A stretch of DNA of 64,000 bases from Sediminibacter sp. Hel_I_10 (GTDB taxonomy: Bacteria > Bacteroidota > Bacteroidia > Flavobacteriales > Flavobacteriaceae): NCBI RefSeq assembly GCF_000688335.1, contig NZ_JHZX01000001.1, positions 248,001 to 312,000 of the forward strand, read 5' to 3'. Every line of letters begins with the position of its first letter. Position 1 is the first letter of the stretch. Shown here in pieces: positions 1-6,657 of the stretch. The translations under genes and the position numbers were made by a program. Under the pieces are notes generated by a model. It made no database searches. It was not told the origin of the DNA and saw only the letters and a list, made by a program, of their open reading frames with translations.

Positions 1-44
1 AAAATTCCATTAAACAACTTCTTATCTATGAGATGTATACGGTA

Positions 45-56
45 TTATGTGCTGGC
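45..56. repeat. Left end motif of cassette-like unit 1
   Basis: TTATGTGCTGGC lies just downstream of the serine hydrolase gene. Its reverse complement recurs with 10 of 12 matches at 3019-3030, so the two-gene unit is bracketed by an inverted repeat. A similar pair with a compensating base change brackets the gene at 4338-4949. Function is unknown; an integron attC-like or other recombination site is one possibility. Confidence 0.45.
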
Positions 57-61
57 TTTTT

Positions 62-1705
62 TCACGTTTTATTGAATATGACATTTTCAATTCGACCATT
101 TTTAACATTCAATCCACTTACATTTCCTTTTGCGTCTCGTATGATATTAATTTCATAAGAGTTCATTCTTAAATAGTCTTTTAAAATCAGTTCGGCTTTT
201 CGTTCTCGACCGTTTTTAGTGATTAAAAAAGTGTTATTATCCAAAAACTTTATCAAGATTTCTGTATCAGTTTCATCATTGAAGTATCGCCCATTTATAA
301 TTCTTTTATCACTTTTATCTAAATCGTTAAAAGGTAGTTTATAATAAGTATTTGGTTCTTGAGATGAAAGATAAATTGTTAGTTTTTGTTGACCTTTTTT
401 AATATTTGTAAAGTTCATTTTAAGCTCCTCGTTCGTTTCATAATGAAATAAGCCATTCTTTTCGTTTATTAGTTTTATTGGGTCACGTTGGTAAATTTCT
501 CTAAAAATTGAACCATCTTTTTCAGTAATTTTAATGATTTTTCCATCATCGTTTTTATAATTACCAACAATGTTTCCCAAGTCCTTTAGTCTTTCAATTT
601 TTACTGGAACAGCCGGATATATAGTGTTATCAGTTTCTAGATTTAAAGTGATATCTGATAATTGTTTTGCTAAATAATTAGTGGGTACATTTCCGTTATT
701 AGAAATTACAAGTATAGAAATATTTTGAGGAGGAAATCTTAAAAAAGTTGCATTGTAAGCACCTGTACTACCATCGTGATAAGAATAATCTAAACCTCGA
801 TAAGTTCCAAACATTAGTCCATATCCATAATTCTTGAAATTAATTTTTTCTATTGGAGATTGACTTTGGTTAATAAGCTTTTTTGATAAGATATTATCAT
901 CAACACGTTGTATTCTTTTTTCCCAATTTAATTGGTCATTTAATGTTGTAAATAATGCACCATCACCGTTGACTTCAGTTATTACTGGATATTCTTTCCA
1001 ACCTTCCCAATTTCCATATGGTCTTGCCTTATTTGGAATAACTTCCATATAATTTGTGAGAAAAGACGTGTTTGGCATTTTTAGTTCTAGAAATAATGCT
1101 TTTGAAAACTCACTAAATGTTTTATCAGTTATATTTTCAATTATTTCTGTGAGCAAAATATAATTTGAATTACTATACAAATACTTTGTTCCTGGTTTAA
1201 AATTCAAATCAGTTTGAGTTTGCAGAAGTTCAATTGCATCGCTATTATCAATAAAAAGTTGCCACCAAGTTTGCCCTTTTAGTGCCCATAAATCATAAAC
1301 ATCCCGAATACCGCTTGTATGTGTTAATAGATTTGATATGGTGATTTTGTCCTCAATGTTAGTGTATAAATCTGGCAAAAACTTTCTAAAATCATCTTCC
1401 AAGTTAATTTTGCCTTGTTCAATAAGTCTTAATACACACAGAGCTGTGAACTGTTTTGCATTGGACGCGATGTTGAAGCTAGTTGTTTCGTTTATCTCTA
1501 TTTGATTTTCGAGATTTGAATAGCCTATATATTTTTGATAAACTATTTCGCCGTCTTTCACAATACCAACAGCCATTCCGGGTGAAATACCCTCAACATA
1601 TTGCTCAATTTGCAAGTCAAGTTTATTGACCAATTCTTGATCAAAATTTTGTGAGTTAGCTAGAAAGGATAAAAGAAGGATCGTAAAAATTAAGCTTTGT
1701 TTCAT
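62..1705 (-). CDS. Serine hydrolase, beta-lactamase/PBP4* family (class C fold)
   Basis: A secreted serine beta-lactamase-like hydrolase of about 547 aa. I place the start at the ATG at 1705 because it opens directly into a signal peptide (MKQSLIFTILLLSFLANS). A longer reading from 1786 adds 27 unconvincing residues. All three class C/PBP motifs are visible: SNAK (nucleophile Ser near residue 81), YSN (near 177) and HDG (near 310). After the catalytic domain there are about 200 residues of beta-rich C-terminal extension, as is common in Bacteroidota members. The real substrate of this family is usually not antibiotics (esterase, D-aminopeptidase or amidase activities are known). It follows the AraC gene on the same strand with a 92-bp gap, so the two are probably co-transcribed and the regulator may control it. 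Confidence 0.9.
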   Translation of the reverse strand: MKQSLIFTILLLSFLANSQNFDQELVNKLDLQIEQYVEGISPGMAVGIVKDGEIVYQKYIGYSNLENQIEINETTSFNIASNAKQFTALCVLRLIEQGKINLEDDFRKFLPDLYTNIEDKITISNLLTHTSGIRDVYDLWALKGQTWWQLFIDNSDAIELLQTQTDLNFKPGTKYLYSNSNYILLTEIIENITDKTFSEFSKALFLELKMPNTSFLTNYMEVIPNKARPYGNWEGWKEYPVITEVNGDGALFTTLNDQLNWEKRIQRVDDNILSKKLINQSQSPIEKINFKNYGYGLMFGTYRGLDYSYHDGSTGAYNATFLRFPPQNISILVISNNGNVPTNYLAKQLSDITLNLETDNTIYPAVPVKIERLKDLGNIVGNYKNDDGKIIKITEKDGSIFREIYQRDPIKLINEKNGLFHYETNEELKMNFTNIKKGQQKLTIYLSSQEPNTYYKLPFNDLDKSDKRIINGRYFNDETDTEILIKFLDNNTFLITKNGRERKAELILKDYLRMNSYEINIIRDAKGNVSGLNVKNGRIENVIFNKT

Positions 1706-1797
1706 AGATTTTGTTTTTGCTTTATATGAATTTATTTCTGCACAAATAAATGACAATGAAATAAGCAAATCGCTCCAAAAGATCATTTGATACCCTT

Positions 1798-2979
1798 TTA
1801 GTATTTATTTTTCAAAATGAATTGCTTTGGTGTTAGTGAAGTGTGTTTTTTAAAAGCCCTATTAAAAGTGGTTTTTGAATTAAACCCCGAATCAAGTGCA
1901 ATTCCCAAAAGCGTATTATCTATGTGATCGCCATTTTTTATTTTTTCTATAACTGCATCAATCCGTTTTAAATTTATGAAATCATTAAAATTCATATTGA
2001 AACCTTGATTAATAATTTTTGAAATTAAATTGCGATTGGTATTTAAATGTAATGCAATGTCGGACAAAGTTAGATTAGAATTAGTATAGATTTTTTTTTC
2101 TTCGAGTAGCAATTGTATTTTTATTTTCCAATCTTCAATATTGGAAACTTCAATCTCATCGCTTTCAAAAATCGAAAGGTGAATTTCATCTTCCATCTTT
2201 AATTTTTGAGGCAAGCCAGCGTTGAAAGCAACTGTTGCTCTTATCGTGTTGGAATAACCAGTTATAGCTATGTAGAAAAATAAAATTGAAAAACAGAGAT
2301 AATACCAGTATTTACTACCGAATTCTCCCCATTCAGGGTTTAGAATAAAAAAGCAAACTCGCAAAACAAGTAAAAGACTAAAAATTATCATAAAATGGCT
2401 TATCCACTTCAACAAAACTTCATCTGCATAACTAACCTCTTGGACTATCAGTTTTCTGTAATTTTTGTAAAACTTAAGGCTTAGGATAAGGTAAAATAAC
2501 ATTGAGACTAAACCAGTCATTTGATACCAAAATGCTAAATCCTTATCTCTGCCATCTGCATAAAAATAAAATTCACTCAATATCCATTTGTCTGTAATAA
2601 ATATTATTATGCTGTATAACATATATAACATTGCTGGCAAAAAATGAATGTAATGTTTTTTTAAAAGTTTAAAATCTTTATTCAAAAGACTTTGCGTGTA
2701 GAAGAAGATTATGGGACCAATTAGAAATAGTTGTTGAAATGGTGTAAAAAAAAGAAATTCTCTATAATTCTTTATGGAGTACCAACCAGCATAACCCAGC
2801 ATAAATGGGCAAATATACATTCCACATAACAGAATAAACAAACCTAACCAATAACTGTCTCGACGATTTTCTCTAAAGCCTTTTTTTAACAATAAAAAAG
2901 AAAATACAATAGCGTTAAAAAAGAAAATAAGTAATATCGAACTTTTTTGGTTAAAGTTAAAAATTATTAATTCACCCAA
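1798..2979 (-). CDS. AraC-family regulator with N-terminal multi-pass membrane domain
   Basis: 393 aa. Roughly residues 10-250 form six or seven hydrophobic segments (7TM-type sensor region). Residues about 285-390 are an AraC/XylS DNA-binding domain with two helix-turn-helix units; the second contains ALDSGFNSKTTFNRAFKK and ends TPKQF, the usual signature. Such proteins sense an envelope or membrane signal and activate adjacent genes. The only start that keeps the first membrane segment whole is a TTG at 2979. The next ATG is about 54 residues in and would remove a membrane helix, so TTG is preferred with moderate confidence. It lies upstream of the serine hydrolase, its likely target, inside the same bracketed unit. 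Confidence 0.88.
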   Translation of the reverse strand: MGELIIFNFNQKSSILLIFFFNAIVFSFLLLKKGFRENRRDSYWLGLFILLCGMYICPFMLGYAGWYSIKNYREFLFFTPFQQLFLIGPIIFFYTQSLLNKDFKLLKKHYIHFLPAMLYMLYSIIIFITDKWILSEFYFYADGRDKDLAFWYQMTGLVSMLFYLILSLKFYKNYRKLIVQEVSYADEVLLKWISHFMIIFSLLLVLRVCFFILNPEWGEFGSKYWYYLCFSILFFYIAITGYSNTIRATVAFNAGLPQKLKMEDEIHLSIFESDEIEVSNIEDWKIKIQLLLEEKKIYTNSNLTLSDIALHLNTNRNLISKIINQGFNMNFNDFINLKRIDAVIEKIKNGDHIDNTLLGIALDSGFNSKTTFNRAFKKHTSLTPKQFILKNKY

Positions 2980-3018
2980 TGTTTTTAAGTGTTATTGAAT
3001 TGGGAAATTGTTTCTTCA

Positions 3019-3030
3019 GCTTGCACATAA
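3019..3030. repeat. Right end motif of cassette-like unit 1
   Basis: GCTTGCACATAA sits just upstream of the AraC gene. It is the inverted partner of 45-56; the 8-bp core GCACATAA/TTATGTGC is a perfect match. Confidence 0.45.
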
Positions 3031-3037
3031 CGTTGAG

Positions 3038-3145
3038 GTGTATGATTAGTGGCGTGTTTAGGCACCTAATTTAGCAAATAAAAACCGAAGAGAAAATCTG
3101 CAAGGATTTTCGTAAGTAGGCGAGAACCAGCCATTAATTATACAC
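3038..3145. repeat. Intergenic imperfect inverted repeat with internal hairpin
   Basis: Arms GTGTATGATTAGTGGC (3038-3053) and GCCATTAATTATACAC (3130-3145) pair at 14 of 16 positions. The 76-nt interior includes a small hairpin AAAATC-TGCAAG-GATTTT. I recall similar spacer sequences between genes in other Flavobacteriaceae, but this is memory and not a search. It could be an attC-like folded recombination site at the cassette junction, or simply a dispersed palindromic repeat. The IS110 element begins immediately to its right. Confidence 0.45.
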
Positions 3146-3192
3146 TGCTTAAGTTTACAATTCACTAAATTTAAGTATAAAACAGAAAAGAC

Positions 3193-3264
3193 AAAAGAGA
3201 GGAATAAGGTTAATATACACGCAGAGACCTAGATCTCGTCAACATTGAAAACCCCCTCTCTTTT
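3193..3264 (+). ncRNA. Candidate bridge RNA segment in the IS110 left noncoding end
   Basis: A perfect 10-bp inverted repeat, AAAAGAGAGG (3193-3202) with CCTCTCTTTT (3255-3264), encloses a second small stem GAGA-CCTAGA-TCTC. It lies in the noncoding segment upstream of the transposase ATG, where IS110-group elements encode the bRNA that pairs with donor and target DNA. The full RNA would be longer than the marked part. Loop assignments cannot be made without other copies of the element. Confidence 0.4.
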
Positions 3265-3358
3265 CTACACAGATTTCGTACAGTTCTATGAGGCTTTTAG
3301 ACCTCGCTTTCAAGTCGTTGAAACTCGCGTAGATTGTCCTTTCAAAAAACATTTTCTT

Positions 3359-4330
3359 ATGAATAAAGATATTAAATATTTTGGTATTGACATTAGTGCG
3401 TTAGTATTCGATGTTACAGATTCTGATGGTAATTATTATCAGTTTAGAAACAATGGATTGGGCTTTGAGAAGTTTACAAAACTCTTAAATAACACTAGTC
3501 ATTGTGTAATGGAAGCTACGGGTTATTATCATTATCAGTTAGCGTACCATTTATTAGAATCAGGTATAAAAGTATCTGTAGAGAATCCATTATCTGTTAA
3601 ACGTTTTATTCAGATGGGCTTATCAAAAATTAAGACCGACAAGAGCGATTCAAAACTTATTTGTTCTTATGCAGAGCAGGTGGACTTAAAGCTTTGGAAA
3701 GGCAACTCTAAGAATGAAATAGAATGTCTTCAAATCACTAGAGCTCTTTCTGTTTATACAAAACAGAGCACTATGCTTAAAAACAAATTACATGGTGAGT
3801 CTGTATTGGGCAATCCTAGTAAGGTCGTGTTGACGTCTTTAAAACGTAGTTTAAGACAGCTCCAGAGAGAGATAAAACTATTAGAGGACAAGTTATTAGT
3901 TTTGGTAAAAGAGGTTCATCAAGATTTGTTAACGCGATTAAAAACCATACCTGGTATAGGTCCTAAAACAGCCATTACGCTAGTGGTTTTAACAGGTGGA
4001 TTTGATCGTTTTACAAGTGCAGGTGAGTTATGCAGTTACGCAGGTTTAACGCCAGTGATACGGCAAAGTGGAAGCAGTGTAAAAGGGAGGCCACGAATAA
4101 GTAAAATAGGAAACCAGAAACTTAGAAATTTATTATTTATGTGCAGTTTTAACGCTTGTCAATACAATAAAGCTTGTCGTGATTTATATGAGCGAATCGT
4201 CGCTAAGGGAAAGAGCAAAAAACTTGCGCTAATAGCGGTATGCAATAAGCTGTTGAAACAAGCATTTGCTATAGCTAAATCAGGTTTGATATTTGATCAA
4301 GAATATAAGAGTAAGCTAGTGAGAAATTAA
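3359..4330 (+). CDS. IS110-family transposase (DEDD recombinase)
   Basis: 323 aa from the ATG at 3359, where the typical N-terminus YFGIDIS begins. An upstream TTG at 3245 would add 38 residues encoded by the candidate bridge-RNA region and is rejected. The N-terminal RuvC-like DEDD domain shows the Asp of GIDIS, the Glu of CVMEATG and the KTDKSDSKLI Asp pair. The C-terminal Transposase_20 domain shows IPGIGPKTA, YAGLTP and RQSGSSVKGRP with the candidate catalytic serine, followed by GNQKLRNLLF. Length and all motifs are normal and the frame is intact, so it may be active. The protein excises and inserts the element by a bridge-RNA-guided mechanism known for this family. Confidence 0.92.
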   Translation: MNKDIKYFGIDISALVFDVTDSDGNYYQFRNNGLGFEKFTKLLNNTSHCVMEATGYYHYQLAYHLLESGIKVSVENPLSVKRFIQMGLSKIKTDKSDSKLICSYAEQVDLKLWKGNSKNEIECLQITRALSVYTKQSTMLKNKLHGESVLGNPSKVVLTSLKRSLRQLQREIKLLEDKLLVLVKEVHQDLLTRLKTIPGIGPKTAITLVVLTGGFDRFTSAGELCSYAGLTPVIRQSGSSVKGRPRISKIGNQKLRNLLFMCSFNACQYNKACRDLYERIVAKGKSKKLALIAVCNKLLKQAFAIAKSGLIFDQEYKSKLVRN

Positions 4331-4337
4331 TGGAATT

Positions 4338-4949
4338 TTACTTGTTTTTTACCACAGTACTTTGTTGTGTGCTGGCGTTTTTTAACAGTTTATAATTTTC
4401 TTGTTCTTTATCAGTGAATATTATCGTCAAATGGTCAGCCCAATAATAATTATCCTTTTCATTTTCTTTAATCTCAAGTGCTGAAATCCATATTTTTTCA
4501 TTTCCGAATTCGATTTGCCAAGTTTGAGGAAGTTTGATTGGTTTTTTTTCACCTTTGGCCACAAATTTATTATTCACTTTCTCAACTTCTTGACTGTAAC
4601 TTTCGTCCCAAAGAACAACTATTTCAGTTATTTTTTTTTGCGTCAACTTTTTCCAGTTCAGATTGTCAGTCAGCGAAATTGTTTTAAATCCTTCCTTTTT
4701 CTTTAATTCGGTCAATTTATCAAATCCGATTCCGTAACAATAGAACTCATTGTCCCATTTAATTTGAATCAATTCATTATTGTCGAGTCTGAAAATTACA
4801 TTCATATCGACAGAGTGAAGGTCAGACGAATGTTCCCAACATTCAGAATCCGTTTCATAGTCCAACTCTTGGTAAAAAACTTCAATTATTTTTCGTCCGA
4901 TAAAAGTCGAGTTGATTCTGTCGTAATATTTTAATTCTTTATCGGTCAT
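4338..4949 (-). CDS. Hypothetical protein in cassette-like unit 2
   Basis: About 203 aa, not recognised. It is charged, Lys/Glu/Trp-rich, soluble and without a signal peptide or membrane segment. I use the ATG at 4949. A GTG at 4964 lies inside the end motif GCACACAA and is an unlikely start. The last 10 or so residues (STQQSTVVKNK) are encoded by the left end motif and by sequence next to the IS110 element, so the original C-terminus may have been replaced when the IS inserted. Single unknown genes bracketed by inverted motifs resemble gene cassettes. No function is proposed. Confidence 0.7.
   Translation of the reverse strand: MTDKELKYYDRINSTFIGRKIIEVFYQELDYETDSECWEHSSDLHSVDMNVIFRLDNNELIQIKWDNEFYCYGIGFDKLTELKKKEGFKTISLTDNLNWKKLTQKKITEIVVLWDESYSQEVEKVNNKFVAKGEKKPIKLPQTWQIEFGNEKIWISALEIKENEKDNYYWADHLTIIFTDKEQENYKLLKNASTQQSTVVKNK
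4365..4376. repeat. Left end motif of cassette-like unit 2
   Basis: TTGTGTGCTGGC. It is the inverted partner of 4957-4968; compare TTATGTGCTGGC at 45-56, with A in place of G at the third base. The motif lies inside the 3' end of the hypothetical gene. Confidence 0.45.
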
Positions 4950-4956
4950 TTTTTTC

Positions 4957-4968
4957 GCTTGCACACAA
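4957..4968. repeat. Right end motif of cassette-like unit 2
   Basis: GCTTGCACACAA directly precedes the start of the hypothetical gene. The core GCACACAA is the exact reverse complement of TTGTGTGC at 4365-4372. Confidence 0.45.
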
Positions 4969-5115
4969 CTCGTTATATCTCATCAAATATAGTTTTTATA
5001 ACTTTAAATTCACGGGATAAACCAACATTCAAATCCAATTAGAGGCAATTATCACCGCCAATATTGCTCTCTTTTAGATGATTAGCAAATTTTCTTGCTG
5101 AAAACGTATCAAACC

Positions 5116-5247
5116 ATGCCCAAAACAAAACTCCCCAGATGGATAAGGATCATTCGCTATTATTTTAATTGCTTATGGTACTATGTACTGTTCCCTTTAG
5201 GGATTGAAGAAGATGACTTTACAAAACAATATCGGAAAGATAAATAG
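5116..5247 (+). CDS. Possible 43-aa small membrane-associated protein
   Basis: A short open frame from the ATG at 5116 to the TAG at 5247. The protein has a basic N-terminus (MPKTKLPRWIR), an aromatic hydrophobic core (YYFNCLWYYVLFPLG) and a charged tail (EEDDFTKQYRKDK). That order looks like a real single-pass or amphipathic small protein, not random translation. It lies alone between the second cassette and the HTH gene. I do not recognise a family and there is no clear promoter. The rest of 4969-5352 shows nothing else I can support. Confidence 0.4.
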   Translation: MPKTKLPRWIRIIRYYFNCLWYYVLFPLGIEEDDFTKQYRKDK

Positions 5248-5352
5248 TGATGCTTATGTCTATAATTTGCTCCTATTGCATCGCATCAAAACAATAATTT
5301 CGAAAATTCTAAATTCGAATAGATTCAAATTGTTTTTTGAAAATCCACTATT

Positions 5353-5667
5353 TCACTCTGGTATGTTTATACCGTACTTATCTTCGAATTCGGCAAAGAA
5401 TTTCTTCAAAGAGTATTTTTCATGTCTACAAATATTATAAATCGTAGTCATGGGAGTATCATAACCCTCTGTGTTCTTTAATTTAGTGAGAGTTGATGAG
5501 GATAAACCACACAGCGCAGCATACTTATTTTGAGATATTAAATTTCCATTTTGGTCATTATAAGTTTGCAAAAATTTTTGATTAATGAAATTACACAAAT
5601 ACTTATTTAATAAAGTGTTTGCTTTATTTAATTCATTAGTTTTATCCTTTTCTACTCGTCTTCCCAT
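5353..5667 (-). CDS. Small helix-turn-helix DNA-binding protein
   Basis: 104 aa from an ATG at 5667. An XRE-like HTH is visible around residues 45-75: SQNKYAALCGLSSSTLTKLKN, with a hydrophobic pattern typical of helices 2 and 3. It is followed by a region resembling the Bacteroidota family in which a short regulator ends in KKFFAEFE. The N-terminus is Lys/Asn-rich. It is divergent from the sigma-factor locus to the right. A 7-bp-arm palindrome lies 45 bp upstream of its start and could be its own operator. Targets are unknown, and no membrane or enzymatic part is present. Confidence 0.75.
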   Translation of the reverse strand: MGRRVEKDKTNELNKANTLLNKYLCNFINQKFLQTYNDQNGNLISQNKYAALCGLSSSTLTKLKNTEGYDTPMTTIYNICRHEKYSLKKFFAEFEDKYGINIPE

Positions 5668-5711
5668 TGTATGATATCACTTCAAAGCAAACGAACAATC
5701 GAAAAAAAACT

Positions 5712-5727
5712 GTTCGCTAAAGCGAAC
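5712..5727. promoter_or_regulatory. Palindromic candidate operator upstream of the HTH gene
   Basis: GTTCGCT-AA-AGCGAAC is a perfect inverted repeat with a 2-bp centre. A nearby GCAAACGAAC could be an additional half-site. Its position between the HTH gene and a rightward TAnnTTTG motif suits autoregulation or control of the leader transcript. Confidence 0.4.
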
Positions 5728-5744
5728 GATTCAAAAAAAATTAT

Positions 5745-5752
5745 TACCTTTG
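5745..5752 (+). promoter_or_regulatory. Candidate Bacteroidota -7 element (TACCTTTG)
   Basis: It matches TAnnTTTG and reads toward the structured leader and fecI. No clear -33 TTG was found at the ideal spacing, so the call is tentative. Confidence 0.35.
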
Positions 5753-5764
5753 TTAGTGAATACA

Positions 5765-5772
5765 TATATTTG
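5765..5772 (+). promoter_or_regulatory. Second candidate -7 element (TATATTTG)
   Basis: Another match to TAnnTTTG, 20 bp downstream of the first and about 56 bp before the leader hairpin. Either could start the leader RNA. Confidence 0.35.
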
Positions 5773-5827
5773 CGATCCTTCGTATAGAACATATTTGAAG
5801 TCTTCGCTTTGAATCTCTTGATAGAAA

Positions 5828-5911
5828 ACTGGTAATTTTTGCAAGGAGATGATAAGTAGAAAGGCTCACGTCCCGGGCGTGAGCTCTCTTATCCTTGCAC
5901 GGTATACCAGT
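5828..5911 (+). ncRNA. Long nested hairpin RNA in the leader of the sigma-factor/SusCD locus
   Basis: Four nested helices can be read directly. ACTGGTA (5828-5834) pairs with TACCAGT (5905-5911). GCAAGGA (5841-5847) pairs with TCCTTGC (5892-5898). ATAAG (5852-5856) pairs with CTTAT (5888-5892), sharing bases with the previous helix. GGCTCACG (5863-5870) pairs with CGTGAGCT (5878-5885), closed by a TCCCGGG loop. No coding frame explains it. It lies 147 bp before fecI and downstream of two promoter-like motifs. It could be a cis-regulatory leader, a processed small RNA or a terminator-like attenuator, though no T-run follows. I do not recognise a named family. Confidence 0.6.
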
Positions 5912-5981
5912 ACCCCTATCATGATAAGTTGAGTTTCACGCACATTTTTTTAGTCTTTTCTCAGGTCTAAAAACATTGGGT

Positions 5982-6007
5982 AGTTTTAAGCAAAAACGCT
6001 TGAAACT
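5982..6007 (+). promoter_or_regulatory. Second hairpin in the fecI leader
   Basis: AGTTTTAAGC (5982-5991) pairs with GCTTGAAACT (5998-6007) through one G-T wobble. A further short stem GGGAA/TTCCC at 6019-6040 ends 17 bases before the fecI ATG and could affect ribosome access. Confidence 0.35.
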
Positions 6008-6057
6008 CATAATTTACAGGGAACTGGTCAATAAATTCCCTCTAATACCAATGGCAA

Positions 6058-6600
6058 ATGTCCCATGGCAAACCACATTCCAAAAGTCTCACAGGGTTTC
6101 AATCGCTTTTTGATACCCTCTACCCCAACTTATGCCTATTTGCCAATAGCTACCTTAGAGATATAGATACCTCTAAAGATTTAGTGCAAGAGGTGTTTAT
6201 AAGCCTTTGGCAAAAGCAAAAGGCCTTTGCTAGCGCTCAAGCTGCAAAGCCCTACCTCTATACCGCAGTAAAAAACAAATGTCTCAATCATTTAAAGAGC
6301 AAACATTATAAAATTCAGCTAGAAGCCATAAGAGCTGATTTTGAGGTCATGGACACTGAAGATTATTTTCAAGCGCAACTACTTGCGGTGGAGACCTATG
6401 CCCAATTGCACCAAGCCATTGCCAGCCTACCCGATAAAACAGCCAAGGTGATGCAACTGGCCATGAACAATTATTCCAATACCGAAATTGCCGAAGAACT
6501 CGCGGTCACCACCAGCACCGTAAGAACTCAAAAAAGCATGGCGTACCAAAAACTGAAAGGGCTACTCAGCCACTTGAATCAATTGTTTTTAAATTTCTAA
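6058..6600 (+). CDS. ECF sigma factor, FecI-like (Bacteroidota family)
   Basis: 180 aa. Sigma-70 region 2 spans about residues 15-60, with DLVQEVFISLW as the usual 2.2-2.3 signature. Region 4 spans about 118-170, with LPDKTAKVMQLA and the HTH TNTEIAEELAVTTSTVRTQK-type helix pair. It directs RNA polymerase to the downstream uptake genes when released by the FecR protein encoded 57 bp downstream. The ATG at 6058 is chosen because it is in frame; an ATG at 6051 is not. The gene order sigma, anti-sigma, SusC, SusD is the standard trans-envelope signalling arrangement in this phylum. Confidence 0.93.
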   Translation: MSHGKPHSKSLTGFQSLFDTLYPNLCLFANSYLRDIDTSKDLVQEVFISLWQKQKAFASAQAAKPYLYTAVKNKCLNHLKSKHYKIQLEAIRADFEVMDTEDYFQAQLLAVETYAQLHQAIASLPDKTAKVMQLAMNNYSNTEIAEELAVTTSTVRTQKSMAYQKLKGLLSHLNQLFLNF

Positions 6601-6657
6601 ACGGTTTTTATAGACACTTTTAAACTTTTGTGGTTATAGAGGTATATACTGTACTTT

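Larger units (their letters stand above)
3148..4355 (+). mobile_element. IS110-family insertion sequence (edges approximate)
   Basis: An element of about 1.2 kb with one transposase gene, a 5' noncoding part of about 200 bp and only about 25 bp after the stop codon. Edges are estimated from where the cassette spacer stops (after 3145) and where the next cassette end motif starts (4365). Candidate subterminal inverted repeats are 3157-3173 and 4323-4339, about 12 of 17 matching by hand count. The long left noncoding end and very short right end fit the IS110 subgroup, in which the bridge RNA lies upstream of the recombinase. No target duplication is expected in this family and none was identified. 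Confidence 0.7.

Noticed and set aside
1-13. AAAATTCCATTAA at the window start is the reverse complement of 4327-4339 at the IS110 right end
   Set aside because: The adjoining bases do not extend the match and the window edge cuts it. It may be a chance 13-mer or a remnant of another copy.
5204-5440. 78-aa plus-strand frame
   Set aside because: It overlaps the HTH gene on the other strand, begins inside the small ORF and has no protein-like pattern.
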